A stretch of 64,000 nt of DNA from Pseudoalteromonas sp. MEBiC 03607 (GCF_004792295.1 NZ_SRRY01000001.1:3107501-3171500), one strand, 5' to 3'. Shown: positions 17,898 to 28,358, counted from the stretch's first letter. Numbers and translations are program-made. Notes: generated by a model not told the origin, from the letters alone.

Positions 17898-19565
17898 TGC
17901 TTTATGTTTAAGCTTCATCTTATACATTTGCTCGTCAGCTGAGGCGAGCAACTGTTTGGCATTTTTACCATCCTCTGGAAACATCGCAATACCAAAACTT
18001 GCACTAACGGGTAACAATGTTGCGTAACGCTTGGCAACTGCTTCAACCGCTTTTTGACAGCGCTCGGCAATATCCTGACAAACAAAGCGTTTTGCTAAGG
18101 TCGGCAGTAGAATAACAAATTCGTCCCCGCCAATACGCGCCAACACATCATTATCTCTTAACTGTAATGAAAGTTGCTCACTGATATCTAACAGTAAATT
18201 ATCGCCCTTTTCATGGCCAAAAGTATCATTAACAAGTTTGAAGTTATCGAGGTCTATATAGATTAACGAAAAGTGATTATGCTCAACGGGCGCTTGCATT
18301 GAAAATGCATTCAATTGAATATCTAAGCCACGTCGGTTTAGTAATTTAGTTAATGGGTCTTGATTGACTAATTCACTTAATAATTGTCTGTTTGCCACCT
18401 CTTGTGAAATATCATCAAATGCGCCAATGTAATGGCTTACATTGCCGCTGTCATCATATAAAGCATCAATCGATAATAACTCAGGAAAGACCTCGCCTGA
18501 TTTACGTTTATTCCACACTTCTCCTTGCCAAGAGCCATCAGCAAGTAATGTCTGCCACATAGATTTGAAAAACTCAGAAGGATGACGGCTAGAAGATAAA
18601 ATGGCAGGGTTTTTTCCTAAAACTTCCGATTTTTTAAAACCCGTTATCTGTTCAAAAGCAGGGTTTACATCAACAATTTTAGGTTCTGAGGTGGTGATTA
18701 TGATGCCTCTACTGGTTGTCGAGAAAACAGCTGTAAGTAGTTTTATTTGCTCGTTATTTTTAATTTCTTCGCTAACATCTTCTAAGTACCCATTCCACTC
18801 AACACTTCCATCTTTATGTGCTACAGGTGAAGACTTGCCTTCAACCCATATTAATCCCTTGGTTGGATGATTAACCCGAAAAACCTCATGCCAATCGTCT
18901 AGACTAGCGCGTGACCGCACAACACTTTTGTAAATACGTTCATAATCATCTGGATGAACTGTGTCTGTTAAGATACTGGCTGATTGTTTTATTTCTTCAG
19001 GTGTACACCCATAAATATCAACCACCTTAGTTGTTGCAAAAGGAAATGATGCATGGCCTTGCTCATCAATTACAAATTGATAAACAAACCCGGGAAGATT
19101 GTCAGTAAAGGTTTGTAGCTTAGCGTGCAAAAACTCTATTTCACGTTCTTTGAGCCATTGTTCTGTAATATCAATGTGAACCCCTAGCATCCATTCAGGA
19201 TTACCTGCTTCATCCCAGCTTTGCACCTTACCTTTATCAAGCACCTTTACCCAGTGCCCTTTTTTATGCTTCATACGAACATCACAAATATAACGCTCAG
19301 ACTCACCACGAAAGTGAGCATTAAGAAGCTTTTCTGAATTTTCTAAATCATCTGGGTGGGCTAAATTCATCCATGTTTCTATCGATACAGGCTTTAATTC
19401 GTCTAAGGTGAAGCCAACGATTTTAGCCCACTTATCATTAAAAATTGTTTCGCCGGTTTGTATATTCCAAAGCCAAATGCCTGCATCACTGCCATCAAGA
19501 ATTAATTGAGCCACATCTAAACCTAGCTTAGATTTGACCGTCTCATAGCCTTCACTAAATATCAT
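17883..19565 (-). CDS. Cytoplasmic triple-PAS diguanylate cyclase
   Basis: A 560-residue protein with no membrane helix: PAS/PAC 1 (about 20-135), PAS/PAC 2 (about 150-268), PAS/PAC 3 (about 275-388) and GGDEF (about 395-555). The active loop is RIGGDEF (GGDEF at 479-483), and RDND at 470-473 is a complete RxxD inhibitory site five residues upstream, so it should make c-di-GMP with product inhibition. It is the only GGDEF protein in the window that keeps this site. PAS domains probably sense a small molecule, light or redox. The DASH cryptochrome gene lies upstream on the same strand, 110 bases away. Confidence 0.92.
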   Translation of the reverse strand: MIFSEGYETVKSKLGLDVAQLILDGSDAGIWLWNIQTGETIFNDKWAKIVGFTLDELKPVSIETWMNLAHPDDLENSEKLLNAHFRGESERYICDVRMKHKKGHWVKVLDKGKVQSWDEAGNPEWMLGVHIDITEQWLKEREIEFLHAKLQTFTDNLPGFVYQFVIDEQGHASFPFATTKVVDIYGCTPEEIKQSASILTDTVHPDDYERIYKSVVRSRASLDDWHEVFRVNHPTKGLIWVEGKSSPVAHKDGSVEWNGYLEDVSEEIKNNEQIKLLTAVFSTTSRGIIITTSEPKIVDVNPAFEQITGFKKSEVLGKNPAILSSSRHPSEFFKSMWQTLLADGSWQGEVWNKRKSGEVFPELLSIDALYDDSGNVSHYIGAFDDISQEVANRQLLSELVNQDPLTKLLNRRGLDIQLNAFSMQAPVEHNHFSLIYIDLDNFKLVNDTFGHEKGDNLLLDISEQLSLQLRDNDVLARIGGDEFVILLPTLAKRFVCQDIAERCQKAVEAVAKRYATLLPVSASFGIAMFPEDGKNAKQLLASADEQMYKMKLKHKASPLG

Positions 19566-19675
19566 AGTTTTCCTTGCTCGCTAACCCAATGGCACCAATC
19601 AAGCCTCTATATTTATATTAGTTAACAAACAATAAAACCTCTAACAGAGTAGGCAAGTATATTGATCTACAACAG

Positions 19676-20992
19676 CTAAGTGGCTATTGGCCAATCAGCT
19701 GCATCGACAACATCAATAAGCTCAGAGACTGTAACATCACCTTGCCATTTGCGAATGAAACGAGCCAAAGGATCATACAGCGCTGTTTGCTTATTAATAT
19801 GAAAGTGCCGCCCTCCTCTGGGGTCAACACCGACACCCGCAATGTATTGCCAATTCCCCCAATTAGCTGCTACATCATAATCAATGAGCTGTTGCTCGAA
19901 ATAAGCCGCACCATAGCGCCAATCAAGCTCAAGTTCGTTGACCAAACAACTTGCCGCAATTTGGCGCGAGCGATTAGAAATATAGCCTGTCGCATTAAGC
20001 TCATGCATTATTGCATTCACCAAAGCAAACGGCGTGCGGCCTTGGCACCACGCCTCAAAACGCTGACTATTAAAGGTAGTCAAAGGCGCGCTTTGCTTTT
20101 GCCCTTTAAAATGGAAAAGTTTTGCACCAGCCTGTACCGCATGCCACTTAAAATATTCGCGCCACAGTAATTCAAACTTTATCCAATAGCTCGACTCATT
20201 CGCACCGTTTTGTAGCTCATACACTTCAACTTCTCGGTATAGCTGTTTTGCGCTAATTGTGCCACCAGCGAGCCATACACTAAACTTGGTACTGTTACTA
20301 AAACCATCTAACTCGTTACGCGTTTCTTTATAACTGCTTGGCGCTTTAGACGAAAAGTAAGCATTGCAATGCTGCTGAGCTGCAATTAAACCACCTTTAA
20401 AACTGCCTGAGTGAGCAGGAACATCATCAATAGGGTTGTCAGGGCATAGTTGTACAGGATGAGGTAAGTGGCTTACCGCTGGCAAAGGCGCTGCTATAAA
20501 GGTTGGCTCAGCTTCTACCTTGTTACGAAAAGCAGTAAAGTTTTTTGGTAGGTTATCAAGTTGAAAAGGTAAGTCACTTGCCTTGAACAAGGTATCTTGC
20601 TGATAGGTTTTCACCGTCACATGTAGGCATAATGCTTTGATTTTATTGAGCTGCTTTTGCTCATAAACACCAACCTGCTCAGTACAAACCAATGTTTCAA
20701 TTTCATATTTTTGCAATCGCTGACTGATTACTTGATCAGGCTCACCAGTGATCACATGCAGTGTTTGCCCAAGCTTCTCAACTGTTTGTGCAAATGCCGC
20801 GAGACTCTCACGTAAAAAGTTGAATTTATGCGTACCAAACGATTTCGACTGATAGTTAGTTTGCCTAAACCAGCGTGGCTCAATCACAAACACTAAATCA
20901 AGCTCACCATCAAAATCAGCTAACTCAGATAGAATTTCATTGTCGACTAGGCGTAAATCATTTTGCAGCCAATATAAAACACGCTTTTTCAT
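19676..20992 (-). CDS. DASH-type cryptochrome / photolyase family
   Basis: A 438-residue FAD/antenna-type flavoprotein. The N-terminal Rossmann part starts VLYWLQNDLRLVDNE, and the C-terminal FAD-binding part carries the DASH hallmark WQYIAGVGVDPRGGRHFHI followed by ALYDPLARFIRKW. Cryptochrome-DASH proteins repair UV-made cyclobutane pyrimidine dimers in single-stranded DNA using blue light and may also signal. The length fits the family (about 430-500). The TMEL-type tail of animal cryptochromes is absent. It may be co-transcribed with the triple-PAS cyclase downstream, which suggests but does not show a light link. Confidence 0.9.
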   Translation of the reverse strand: MKKRVLYWLQNDLRLVDNEILSELADFDGELDLVFVIEPRWFRQTNYQSKSFGTHKFNFLRESLAAFAQTVEKLGQTLHVITGEPDQVISQRLQKYEIETLVCTEQVGVYEQKQLNKIKALCLHVTVKTYQQDTLFKASDLPFQLDNLPKNFTAFRNKVEAEPTFIAAPLPAVSHLPHPVQLCPDNPIDDVPAHSGSFKGGLIAAQQHCNAYFSSKAPSSYKETRNELDGFSNSTKFSVWLAGGTISAKQLYREVEVYELQNGANESSYWIKFELLWREYFKWHAVQAGAKLFHFKGQKQSAPLTTFNSQRFEAWCQGRTPFALVNAIMHELNATGYISNRSRQIAASCLVNELELDWRYGAAYFEQQLIDYDVAANWGNWQYIAGVGVDPRGGRHFHINKQTALYDPLARFIRKWQGDVTVSELIDVVDAADWPIAT

Positions 20993-21110
20993 TACTTACT
21001 CTATTAGAAACCTTAAGAAATCATACGTAAGCCAGCTATTTCACGATTAATTTCGCCTTAGTTGATTATCATATCCCTTATTAATCATAACCTTACAATC
21101 TTCAATCAAG

Positions 21111-21154
21111 TTTAAGTTTTAGTTAAGTTTTTCTTAAGTTAGCGATTTTATGCT
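21111..21154 (+). promoter_or_regulatory. PmrA/QseB-like triple repeat and -10 box
   Basis: Three half-sites with an exact 11-base period, TTTAAG (21111-21116), GTTAAG (21122-21127) and CTTAAG (21133-21138), sit just before TATGCT (21149-21154). This matches the (C/T)TTAAG-N5-(C/T)TTAAG box of the PmrA/QseB OmpR-type regulators, with one extra half-site. The first two repeats are TTAAGTTTT. The outer-membrane protein gene starts 75 bases beyond the -10 box. No such regulator is in the window. Confidence 0.6.
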
Positions 21155-21228
21155 GAGAACTGTAAAGAATTTAAAGGTTGATAAAGCAAATCGCCGCGTC
21201 TCCTTGGTATTTAGTAGGCATAACAAAG

Positions 21229-22866
21229 ATGAATAAAATAACCTCCGTTTTATTATTTTCATGCACTGCTACAGGGACAGTTTATGCAAAAGAACCTTTA
21301 AGCTTAGATGTTGTTTGTGAAGTAAAAAGCAAACCTACAACTGAGTTGAGTGAAGATAAAGACATCTTCGTTGATAAACTCAACATTGATACACACACGA
21401 TTTTTGACCCCAATGATCCTGAAACGACTGCACTGCATCGCTTTATCAATTGGCTACATATTGATACCAAGAAAAACGTAATCAGCGAACAGATAACTTT
21501 TAAAGAAGGCGACCAAGTTAGCGAACGTCAGCTTCAAGAAGCAGAGCGCATCCTACGCGGCAAAAAATACTTAAGAGATGCCAAAATTAGCTATACAAAC
21601 GACTGCCTTGAAGATGAGCCACGCGTGGTGCAAATCGATACGTGGGATACCTGGAGTTTATTACCAACCATTAATTTTGGCCGTAGTAGCGGCAATAATA
21701 AGTACAGCTTAGGCTTTAAAGAAGAAAACTTTTTAGGCTACGGTATTCGCGCATCATTAAAGTATAAATCAGATCATGAACGCTCTGGCTACCACTCTGT
21801 ACTGCAGATGCCAGTGCCTTGGCAACCTCATGCAACTCTCACTTTACAAGCTGATGATTACGATGACGGGCAAGTCTTTTTAGTGGATTATCATCAGCCT
21901 TTTTATCAACGCAGCAGTGACGCACTAATGCGCTACTTTGCACAATCTCAAAAGCAAAAAAGTTATATCTATCAAAATGGCATGACTCGTTCAGAGTTTT
22001 TTACTGATGAATTAATCGCCCAGTTTGCTTACGGCGGAATTTTATCGCAAGACAGCCAGCAAACCTTCCACTGGCTTGCTGGGATTGACTACCAAGATGT
22101 CAGTTACCGACCTTTTGAAACAGAGCCTTTGCTTGCAGGCCTTAACGATTACACCATTGCAGCGCCTTGGGTAGGATTACATTGGATAGAGGACAATTAC
22201 GCCGTATTGCACGATATTGACCTAATAAACCACAACGAAGACGTTAACCTCGGTTGGGAGCTAAATTCAAAGTTTGCCATCGATACCGTAAATTTTGGCC
22301 AAGGCTTTTTATTTGATACAAATCTTACCAAAGCGTGGTTTAACAATAACGCCTTGTATCGATTTGCCGCTGGAATAAAAGGCAATGTCGGAACTGAGCT
22401 TGATGACCGTTTAGCGCTTTATTCAAAAGCACAAATGAACTATCGCTGGTCAGACTCATTTGCTTTTTATGCGCATGTAAATGGTCATTGGCAAAACCAT
22501 GAATTTGCTGACAAACCACTGGCTGTTGGCGGTGAAGAAGGTATGCGTGGCTTCCCAGAAAGTTACCAACATGGTACTTCAAGCGTACAAGCAACGGCTG
22601 AGCTAAGAATGTACCCTAATATTAATTTGTATCAGTTCGTAGATGTAGGCTTTGTTGGCTTTGTTGATGTTGGGCAGGCATTTGGCAGCACTGAAACTGC
22701 GAATATTTCAGATTCAATGCTAACCAGTGCGGGTGTGGGTATTCGCCTCTACTCATCGCGCTCAAGTAACGATAATGTTATCCATATCGACTTTAGTACG
22801 CCTCTGGGCAGTTACCAAGACGTTGATTCATGGCAAATAGGAATGTCGGTTGAAACAACTTTTTAA
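21229..22866 (+). CDS. Outer-membrane beta-barrel protein (bacterial surface antigen, BamA/Omp85-like)
   Basis: A 545-residue protein from the ATG at 21229; the upstream TTG start (21178) is disfavoured because a proper signal peptide (residues 1-20, ending TVYA) begins at 21229. It has a POTRA-like segment with [20 protein letters not shown], a linker with [14 protein letters not shown] and a C-terminal surface-antigen barrel ending MSVETTF, with terminal Phe as in Omp85-type barrels. It should sit in the outer membrane, with a transport, assembly or surface-binding role. Its promoter has a PmrA/QseB-type triple repeat. The 3' end overlaps the opposite-strand VOC gene by 4 bases. Confidence 0.85.
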   Translation: MNKITSVLLFSCTATGTVYAKEPLSLDVVCEVKSKPTTELSEDKDIFVDKLNIDTHTIFDPNDPETTALHRFINWLHIDTKKNVISEQITFKEGDQVSERQLQEAERILRGKKYLRDAKISYTNDCLEDEPRVVQIDTWDTWSLLPTINFGRSSGNNKYSLGFKEENFLGYGIRASLKYKSDHERSGYHSVLQMPVPWQPHATLTLQADDYDDGQVFLVDYHQPFYQRSSDALMRYFAQSQKQKSYIYQNGMTRSEFFTDELIAQFAYGGILSQDSQQTFHWLAGIDYQDVSYRPFETEPLLAGLNDYTIAAPWVGLHWIEDNYAVLHDIDLINHNEDVNLGWELNSKFAIDTVNFGQGFLFDTNLTKAWFNNNALYRFAAGIKGNVGTELDDRLALYSKAQMNYRWSDSFAFYAHVNGHWQNHEFADKPLAVGGEEGMRGFPESYQHGTSSVQATAELRMYPNINLYQFVDVGFVGFVDVGQAFGSTETANISDSMLTSAGVGIRLYSSRSSNDNVIHIDFSTPLGSYQDVDSWQIGMSVETTF

Positions 22867-23336
22867 GCATCCTGCTCTTTACTCATAAGCTCGCCCATGC
22901 GCTGCATAAGTTCTTGTTCGGTTAGGTCTTCTTTGTGTGTGCCTATAGTCCAAATATGGCCAAAAGGGTCTTCTAGAGTCCCTGATCTGTCACCATAAAA
23001 TTGGTCATGCACAGGGCGTAGCTCTTTCGCGCCAAGCGACAAGGCTTTAGCAAAAACAGCATCGACATCTTCAACATACAGCATAATGGTCACAGGTGTG
23101 CCACCAAGTTGTTGCGGCGATTTAAACTGCACATCTTGGCAATTATCAGAAAGCATAATATGAGAATCGGCAATTTTTATTTCAGCATGCGCCACCCCAC
23201 CATCAGGCAGAGGCATTTGCATTACAAGTTCAGCAGCAAAAGCTTGTTTGTAGAACTCTATCGCCTTAGTGGCACCTTCAATAACCAAATACGGGGTTAC
23301 CGCATGGAAACCTTTTGGGATTGCAGAAACAGCCAT
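22863..23336 (-). CDS. VOC superfamily (glyoxalase/PhnB-like) protein
   Basis: A 157-residue protein from the ATG at 23336, which has GAGGTG four bases upstream; the in-frame TTG at 23348 is rejected. The VOC betaalphabetabetabeta repeat is visible: [36 protein letters not shown], then [16 protein letters not shown] and [17 protein letters not shown]. The pattern resembles PhnB/YdfO-like proteins; family members bind a divalent metal and act as glyoxalases, dioxygenases or drug-binding proteins. No specific substrate can be given. It lies downstream of, and on the same strand as, the MFS gene with a 68-base gap, so the two may be co-transcribed. Confidence 0.85.
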   Translation of the reverse strand: MAVSAIPKGFHAVTPYLVIEGATKAIEFYKQAFAAELVMQMPLPDGGVAHAEIKIADSHIMLSDNCQDVQFKSPQQLGGTPVTIMLYVEDVDAVFAKALSLGAKELRPVHDQFYGDRSGTLEDPFGHIWTIGTHKEDLTEQELMQRMGELMSKEQDA

Positions 23337-23404
23337 GTTACACCTCAACGTTAAATGTGTGAGTTATAAAGGTAGCAGCTGTTGTGCAATTTCACGTTAT
23401 AAAT

Positions 23405-24661
23405 TTACTTTGATAATGAGTTTGCAAAATCTGGTCTGGGTAGCTTTTCAAGTATGGCGTATAAGTAAATCACTACAAGGCAAAGCCCTCCCGCGACAAA
23501 AAACAAGGTTGGGCCATCGTAATAATCTAAAATTAAACCGCCACCGAGCGGCGCTAAAGCAAACCCTAAATCGTAAAACGAAGCCGCGCCAAAGTAAGCT
23601 CCACGTAAATGAGATGGCGCGAGCCTATCGAGGTGCACGTTCATCGTCGGAAATAAAATGGTTTCGGCCAAACTCATCACCACTATTGCACCAATCCAGC
23701 CCCAAAATAAATCGATTGGATTAAGTGCTAGCCAAAACTGCGACACCATTAATAGCACTAAACCAATTTGAATTCGCACCGTTAGGTTAAATCGTGCCAT
23801 CATTTTTAACAGCAGAAATTGACTCGAAATGATCACTAACGCATTGGTAAATATCAGCGCTGAAATAAGTGCAAGTAGATCGGGTGCCTCTGCACGAGTG
23901 AGGTATTGTATGAGTGAACTATCCATTTGCGCATAAATAAACATGCACAAAATATTGGCTAAAATTAAACATTGCAGCAGTTTATCGGCAAATAAAATAC
24001 GTAAGATTTGCTTGCCCTGTACAGCTGGTTTTTTCTCTTCGGGCTCGTCAATTACGGCAGTATTTTTTGCGGCTTTATCACTAAAATTGAAGCCCCAAAC
24101 AAGTAGCACCAATAAAATAGCAAATGCTGCTGCGGTAATATAAAAGCTCGACTGCTCACCTGTTAAACCTAGCCATACCCCAGCTAATGGCCCCACCGCA
24201 CAGCCCACATTTACAATAAAGTACAGCGACTGCATGGCCAGCTCGCGAGTTTGTGCATCATCAATAATATCGCCAATCGCCGCGCTGGTTAATGGTCGCC
24301 AAAGTGCGGTTGCTATCGAGCATAAGGTCATTACAATCACATAACCGGCCACCGTTTCTACCTCAGCCAACAGCGAGAAAGAAATGATATACAGCACGCC
24401 GGTAATGTACATCAGCGTATGCCGGCCCACTTTATCGGATAGGCTGCTGCCAATAAAACTGGTGAACACCGAAATCACGGCAGCACTGGTAAGTACCAAA
24501 CCGACTTCAGTCGCCGATAACGCAAACTTTTCGTACAAGATCACCGCAAGAAATGGCCACACCATGTAATAACTGCCACGGGTAATAAACGAGCCAAATA
24601 AGAAGATCCACATAAGCACAGGAAACTGCTTAAAGCGCGCTAAAGAGATATCTGAATTCAT
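23405..24661 (-). CDS. MFS transporter (DHA1-type, MdtH-like)
   Basis: A 418-residue, 12-helix carrier from the ATG at 24661; an upstream TTG at 24703 would add a poor 14-residue leader. The loop between helices 2 and 3 is GSSLSDKVGRHTLMYI, the DHA1 motif A, and the early helix-4/5 region fits drug:H+ antiporters of the MdtH group. It probably exports a toxic or signalling compound across the inner membrane, but the substrate is unknown. It is divergent from a TonB-dependent receptor gene and upstream of a VOC gene. No local regulator is seen, and the spacer has no clear terminator. Confidence 0.85.
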   Translation of the reverse strand: MNSDISLARFKQFPVLMWIFLFGSFITRGSYYMVWPFLAVILYEKFALSATEVGLVLTSAAVISVFTSFIGSSLSDKVGRHTLMYITGVLYIISFSLLAEVETVAGYVIVMTLCSIATALWRPLTSAAIGDIIDDAQTRELAMQSLYFIVNVGCAVGPLAGVWLGLTGEQSSFYITAAAFAILLVLLVWGFNFSDKAAKNTAVIDEPEEKKPAVQGKQILRILFADKLLQCLILANILCMFIYAQMDSSLIQYLTRAEAPDLLALISALIFTNALVIISSQFLLLKMMARFNLTVRIQIGLVLLMVSQFWLALNPIDLFWGWIGAIVVMSLAETILFPTMNVHLDRLAPSHLRGAYFGAASFYDLGFALAPLGGGLILDYYDGPTLFFVAGGLCLVVIYLYAILEKLPRPDFANSLSK

Positions 24662-24820
24662 TACTAAAATTTTAATTGTGATGGTTAAAACAATATACCT
24701 CAATAACCTCTGCTAAGAGTATTTAATCTACAGCTCATTTGTAACACCGCATTAATTAGCTAAGAACCAAAACAACTCAACTAAAAAATATTATTTAATG
24801 AGTTAAGATCCAAAAATCTA

Positions 24821-24862
24821 AATACGAATAATTATTGATTGTATTTTTAATTTCTGTACTAT
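24821..24862 (+). promoter_or_regulatory. Candidate promoter with weak Fur box for the TonB receptor
   Basis: TTGATT (24835-24840) and TACTAT (24857-24862) are 16 bases apart, ending 50 bases before the ATG at 24913. An imperfect Fur-like sequence at 24821-24839 (11 of 19 matches to the E. coli consensus) overlaps the -35 box. The promoter is plausible; Fur control is a weak inference supported mainly by the iron-receptor type of the gene. Confidence 0.35.
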
Positions 24863-24912
24863 ACGCACCGTTCCTCAAAGGGAAAATCAACATAAAGAAC
24901 TGGAAACCTACA

Positions 24913-27282
24913 ATGAAATCAATAAAACCAAGCTTACTGGCATTTGCCATAGCAACACATTTTTCAGCCTTTGCTGATGACGCTAAGCCTAAACAAGATA
25001 TGGAACGTTTAGTGATTACTGCAACAGGCTTTGAGCAAAAAGTTACCGAAGCACCTGCAAGTATTTCAATTATCACCAATGAAGATATTAAGTCTCATTC
25101 CTTCACCTCAGTGCTTGATGCTGTTCAGTATTTAGAAGGTATCGACATTGGCACAACTCGTGATAAAACCGGCCAAGGCAGTGTGAGTATGCGTGGTTTA
25201 ACAGGTGAATACACCCTGTTACTCATTGATGGTAAACGCCAAAATAACCATGGCGATATTTATCCAAACAATTTTGGTGGCAACGCGTTTAACCACGTAC
25301 CACCGGTTGATGCCATTGAGCGTGTTGAAGTTATTCGCGGCCCTGCATCAACGCTTTATGGTGCAGATGCACTGGGTGGTGTAATCAATATCATCACTAA
25401 AAAGCACACTGATAGCTGGAGCGGTGCTGTTTCATTTAGTCGTTCATTACAACAAAACGATGATTTTGGTGATGACATCACCACTGACTTTAGTGTGATG
25501 GGCCCGCTTATCAAAGACGTTTTAAGTTTAGGTGTACGCGGCAGTGTTTACGAGCAACAAGCATCATCGCCAACATTTGAACCAGCAACCGATCCTAATG
25601 GTGTTGTACATATTCGTTCATTAGGCTTTGGGAGTGGTGGCCGTACCGTTGATAACACCAACGAGCAGTATGGCTTTACGTTAACTTATACTCCGTTTGA
25701 GTCTCATCATTTACGTTTTGATTATGATAACTCAAGCCAAGTTTACGACAACACGCCAAGCTACGACATTGAATCAGGCACCATTACTTACCCACTTGGC
25801 ACTAAAGATAATATTGAATCAATTTGGCAAGACCGCCGCGGCAAAGTAAACCCGCGTGCAGGTTATGCAGCAGACCAAGAGTTTGATCGTGAATGGTGGT
25901 CATTCAGCTACGATGGCGAGCTTGATTGGGCAACGGTGAAGGCCTCGGTTTCTTATGTTGATACACAAAATAATGGCCGTACTTTACCGCTAAGTGTAAG
26001 CGAGCGATTGAAGCTGCAAGCGATGTACGATGGTACGGGCGAATACGAAGAAATGGACGAGCAAGCACGTAAAGACTTAGCTGAAGAAACATTCTTACCG
26101 CGCCCTGCTCGCCCACTAGAAAGCAGCCAGTATACCTATGACTTACGCTTTGATATTCCTATCACAGGCAGCTTTGGTAGCCATAATCTAGCAATTGGTG
26201 GTCAATTAATTGATGGCGAGTTAAAAGACGGTGTATTTGGTCTTGAAAGTGACCAAGCAGGTAAAGTACAAGAGCAAAACATGTACTCAATCTTTGCCGA
26301 AGATAACTGGATGGCAACTGACAACTTTACCTTCACATTAGGCGCTCGTTACGATGATCATGATGTATTTGGTAGCCAAGTATCACCGCGCGTTTACGGT
26401 GTCTATAACCTCTCCGACACTTGGACGCTAAAAGGGGGTGTAAGTACGGGTTATAAAACACCACAAACCACTGATCTTTATGACGGTATTACCGGATTTG
26501 GCGGTCAAGGCACAAGCCCGTTTGCGGGTAACCCAGACTTACAACCAGAAACCAGTGTGAACTCTGAAATCGCCCTTTACTGGACTTCGCTTGATGGCGA
26601 TCACAACATCAATGTGACTTACTACAACACCAAGTTTGAAGACAAAATTGCCAGCGGCGACACTATTTTAAGCTGTGAGCAAACTAACGATGTACGCCCT
26701 TGTGTGAACTTAGGTCAGTACGATCAACTTGGCTACGATAGCTATAGCCAAAAAATCAATATCGACGAAGTAGACCTACAAGGTGTTGAAATTGCAGGCC
26801 AATATACTATCACCAAAACAGTGTCTGTTAACGGTAACTACTCCTGGACTGATAGCGAACAAAAGAGCGGCCCAGAGCAAGGTCAGCCACTAACGAACTC
26901 CGCTGAGCACATGGCAAACCTTACTCTAAACTGGGAAGCGACTGACTTTATGAACCTATACCTACAAGGTGTATATCGTTCAGACCGTTACCGCGGCTGG
27001 GATAACGTGCACGACAAAGCGCTGTACTACAAAAATTACAACCTACTTAATTTAGGTGCGCAGTTTTATGTAAATGAGTACGTGCAAATCAATGCCCGCG
27101 TAAACAACCTATTAGACGAAGATTTCACCTCGTATAGCACAAGCTATACCGACCTAAATGGCGATGGTGAGTATGAATACCTAACAGGCCGCGGTGTAGT
27201 TAGCGAAGTCACATTCACAGACGACTACAACGTTAAAGATAAAGGCCGTAACTTCTGGATTGGCGTTACCGCTTACTTCTAA
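24913..27282 (+). CDS. TonB-dependent receptor (CirA/FepA-like siderophore type)
   Basis: A 789-residue outer-membrane receptor from the ATG at 24913; the upstream start at 24835 would place a membrane helix before the signal peptide. It has a signal peptide (1-21, ending SAFA), a TonB box-like ERLVITATG, a plug with VLDAVQYLEGIDIG and RVEVIRGPASTLYGADALGGVINI, and a 22-strand barrel ending WIGVTAYF. A Cys pair in an external loop (ILSCEQTNDVRPC) recalls catecholate siderophore receptors such as CirA/FepA. Iron-siderophore uptake is likely, but no siderophore genes are nearby. A strong terminator follows. Confidence 0.9.
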   Translation: MKSIKPSLLAFAIATHFSAFADDAKPKQDMERLVITATGFEQKVTEAPASISIITNEDIKSHSFTSVLDAVQYLEGIDIGTTRDKTGQGSVSMRGLTGEYTLLLIDGKRQNNHGDIYPNNFGGNAFNHVPPVDAIERVEVIRGPASTLYGADALGGVINIITKKHTDSWSGAVSFSRSLQQNDDFGDDITTDFSVMGPLIKDVLSLGVRGSVYEQQASSPTFEPATDPNGVVHIRSLGFGSGGRTVDNTNEQYGFTLTYTPFESHHLRFDYDNSSQVYDNTPSYDIESGTITYPLGTKDNIESIWQDRRGKVNPRAGYAADQEFDREWWSFSYDGELDWATVKASVSYVDTQNNGRTLPLSVSERLKLQAMYDGTGEYEEMDEQARKDLAEETFLPRPARPLESSQYTYDLRFDIPITGSFGSHNLAIGGQLIDGELKDGVFGLESDQAGKVQEQNMYSIFAEDNWMATDNFTFTLGARYDDHDVFGSQVSPRVYGVYNLSDTWTLKGGVSTGYKTPQTTDLYDGITGFGGQGTSPFAGNPDLQPETSVNSEIALYWTSLDGDHNINVTYYNTKFEDKIASGDTILSCEQTNDVRPCVNLGQYDQLGYDSYSQKINIDEVDLQGVEIAGQYTITKTVSVNGNYSWTDSEQKSGPEQGQPLTNSAEHMANLTLNWEATDFMNLYLQGVYRSDRYRGWDNVHDKALYYKNYNLLNLGAQFYVNEYVQINARVNNLLDEDFTSYSTSYTDLNGDGEYEYLTGRGVVSEVTFTDDYNVKDKGRNFWIGVTAYF

Positions 27283-27294
27283 GAAAACTCCCTG

Positions 27295-27334
27295 AAAATA
27301 GACAGCATGCAGTCATGTGCTGTCTATTTTTCTT
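27295..27334 (+). terminator. Strong intrinsic terminator after the siderophore receptor
   Basis: AAAATAGACAGCA (27295-27307) pairs with TGCTGTCTATTTT (27318-27330), a 13-base perfect stem with a 10-base loop and a TTTTTCTT tail. Confidence 0.92.
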
Positions 27335-27401
27335 GCTGTCACTAAACTGCCAACTTCACACACTAAGCTGATGATACCTGCGTAAGCTTATTTGTCGGTC
27401 T

Positions 27402-28310
27402 ATGGAACATGTCCTTACAGCCAGCGGTATCAGTATTAGTTATCAAGATGAAGGCGATGAAAACGCGCCTGTGATCATCTTGATTATTGGCTTAGGTGCT
27501 CAATTTACCGTTTGGCCAGAGTCGCTTTATTTTGGCTTAGTCGAAAAAGGTTTTCGGGTTATTCGTTTTGATAATCGTGATGCAGGGCTATCTTCATCGT
27601 TAGATGAGTTAGGCAAGCCGAGTCTTGTAAAACATTGGCTTAGCCGCCGATTACCCATTCGTGCAAAACTGCCCTATTCGCTCGATGACATGGCTCGCGA
27701 TGTAAAAGAATTAATGGATGCACTGGCTATCAAAAAAGCGCACTTAGTGGGGGCTTCGATGGGAGGCATGATTGCGCAAATTGCCGCGGCAAAGTATAAA
27801 AAACGTGTACTGAGCTTAACTTCAATTATGTCGAGCAGCTCGCCGTTATCGTTTTCGGGTTCAAACATTAACCTGTTGGTAAAGCTCGCTAAAATACGCC
27901 CCCGTAGCAGTAATAAAGAAGCTGCGATTGATTACAATGTTCGGCTGAACCAACTCATTGGCAGCCCGGCCTACCCACAAGATGAACACGCTTTATATGC
28001 CAATGCTGAGCGCTATATTGAGCGTGCCAACACGAATCAAACTGGCTTTAAACGTCAGCTTGCAGCCATTGCCGCAACGCCCTATCGCGAGCAACTTTTA
28101 AAGAAGATTAAAGCCCCAACGTTAGTGATTCACGGCAGTGCTGATCCTGTTATGCCACTGTCTGCGGGCATCAACACCGCTCTGTTAATAAAGCGCAGTA
28201 AGTTAAAAGTTGTGCCCGGAATGGGCCATGATTTTCCACCCGCTTTAATGAAAAAAATGACTAAATGGATTGCCAAGCATGCTAATAAAGTGAACTGTAA
28301 GAATAATTAG
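27402..28310 (+). CDS. Alpha/beta-hydrolase fold enzyme
   Basis: A 302-residue protein with no signal peptide. The nucleophile elbow GASMGG holds Ser119; Asp in HGSADPVMP and His in GMGHDFP complete the triad. The oxyanion region is near IIGLGAQFTVWP, and RFDNRDAGLSS is typical of the esterase/haloalkane-dehalogenase-like branch. The middle cap is short. Activity could be an ester or lactone hydrolase, but the substrate is not predictable. It is a single gene between strong hairpins, convergent with the PhoX-like gene. The ATG follows TCTATGG without a good ribosome site. Confidence 0.87.
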   Translation: MEHVLTASGISISYQDEGDENAPVIILIIGLGAQFTVWPESLYFGLVEKGFRVIRFDNRDAGLSSSLDELGKPSLVKHWLSRRLPIRAKLPYSLDDMARDVKELMDALAIKKAHLVGASMGGMIAQIAAAKYKKRVLSLTSIMSSSSPLSFSGSNINLLVKLAKIRPRSSNKEAAIDYNVRLNQLIGSPAYPQDEHALYANAERYIERANTNQTGFKRQLAAIAATPYREQLLKKIKAPTLVIHGSADPVMPLSAGINTALLIKRSKLKVVPGMGHDFPPALMKKMTKWIAKHANKVNCKNN

Positions 28311-28358
28311 AATTCATGGCTATGCGGACCAACTATATTAACAGCTTCCAGTAAATTG

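Noticed and set aside
24821..24839. Strong Fur box before the siderophore receptor
   Set aside because: Only 11 of 19 positions match, so I list it only as a weak possibility.
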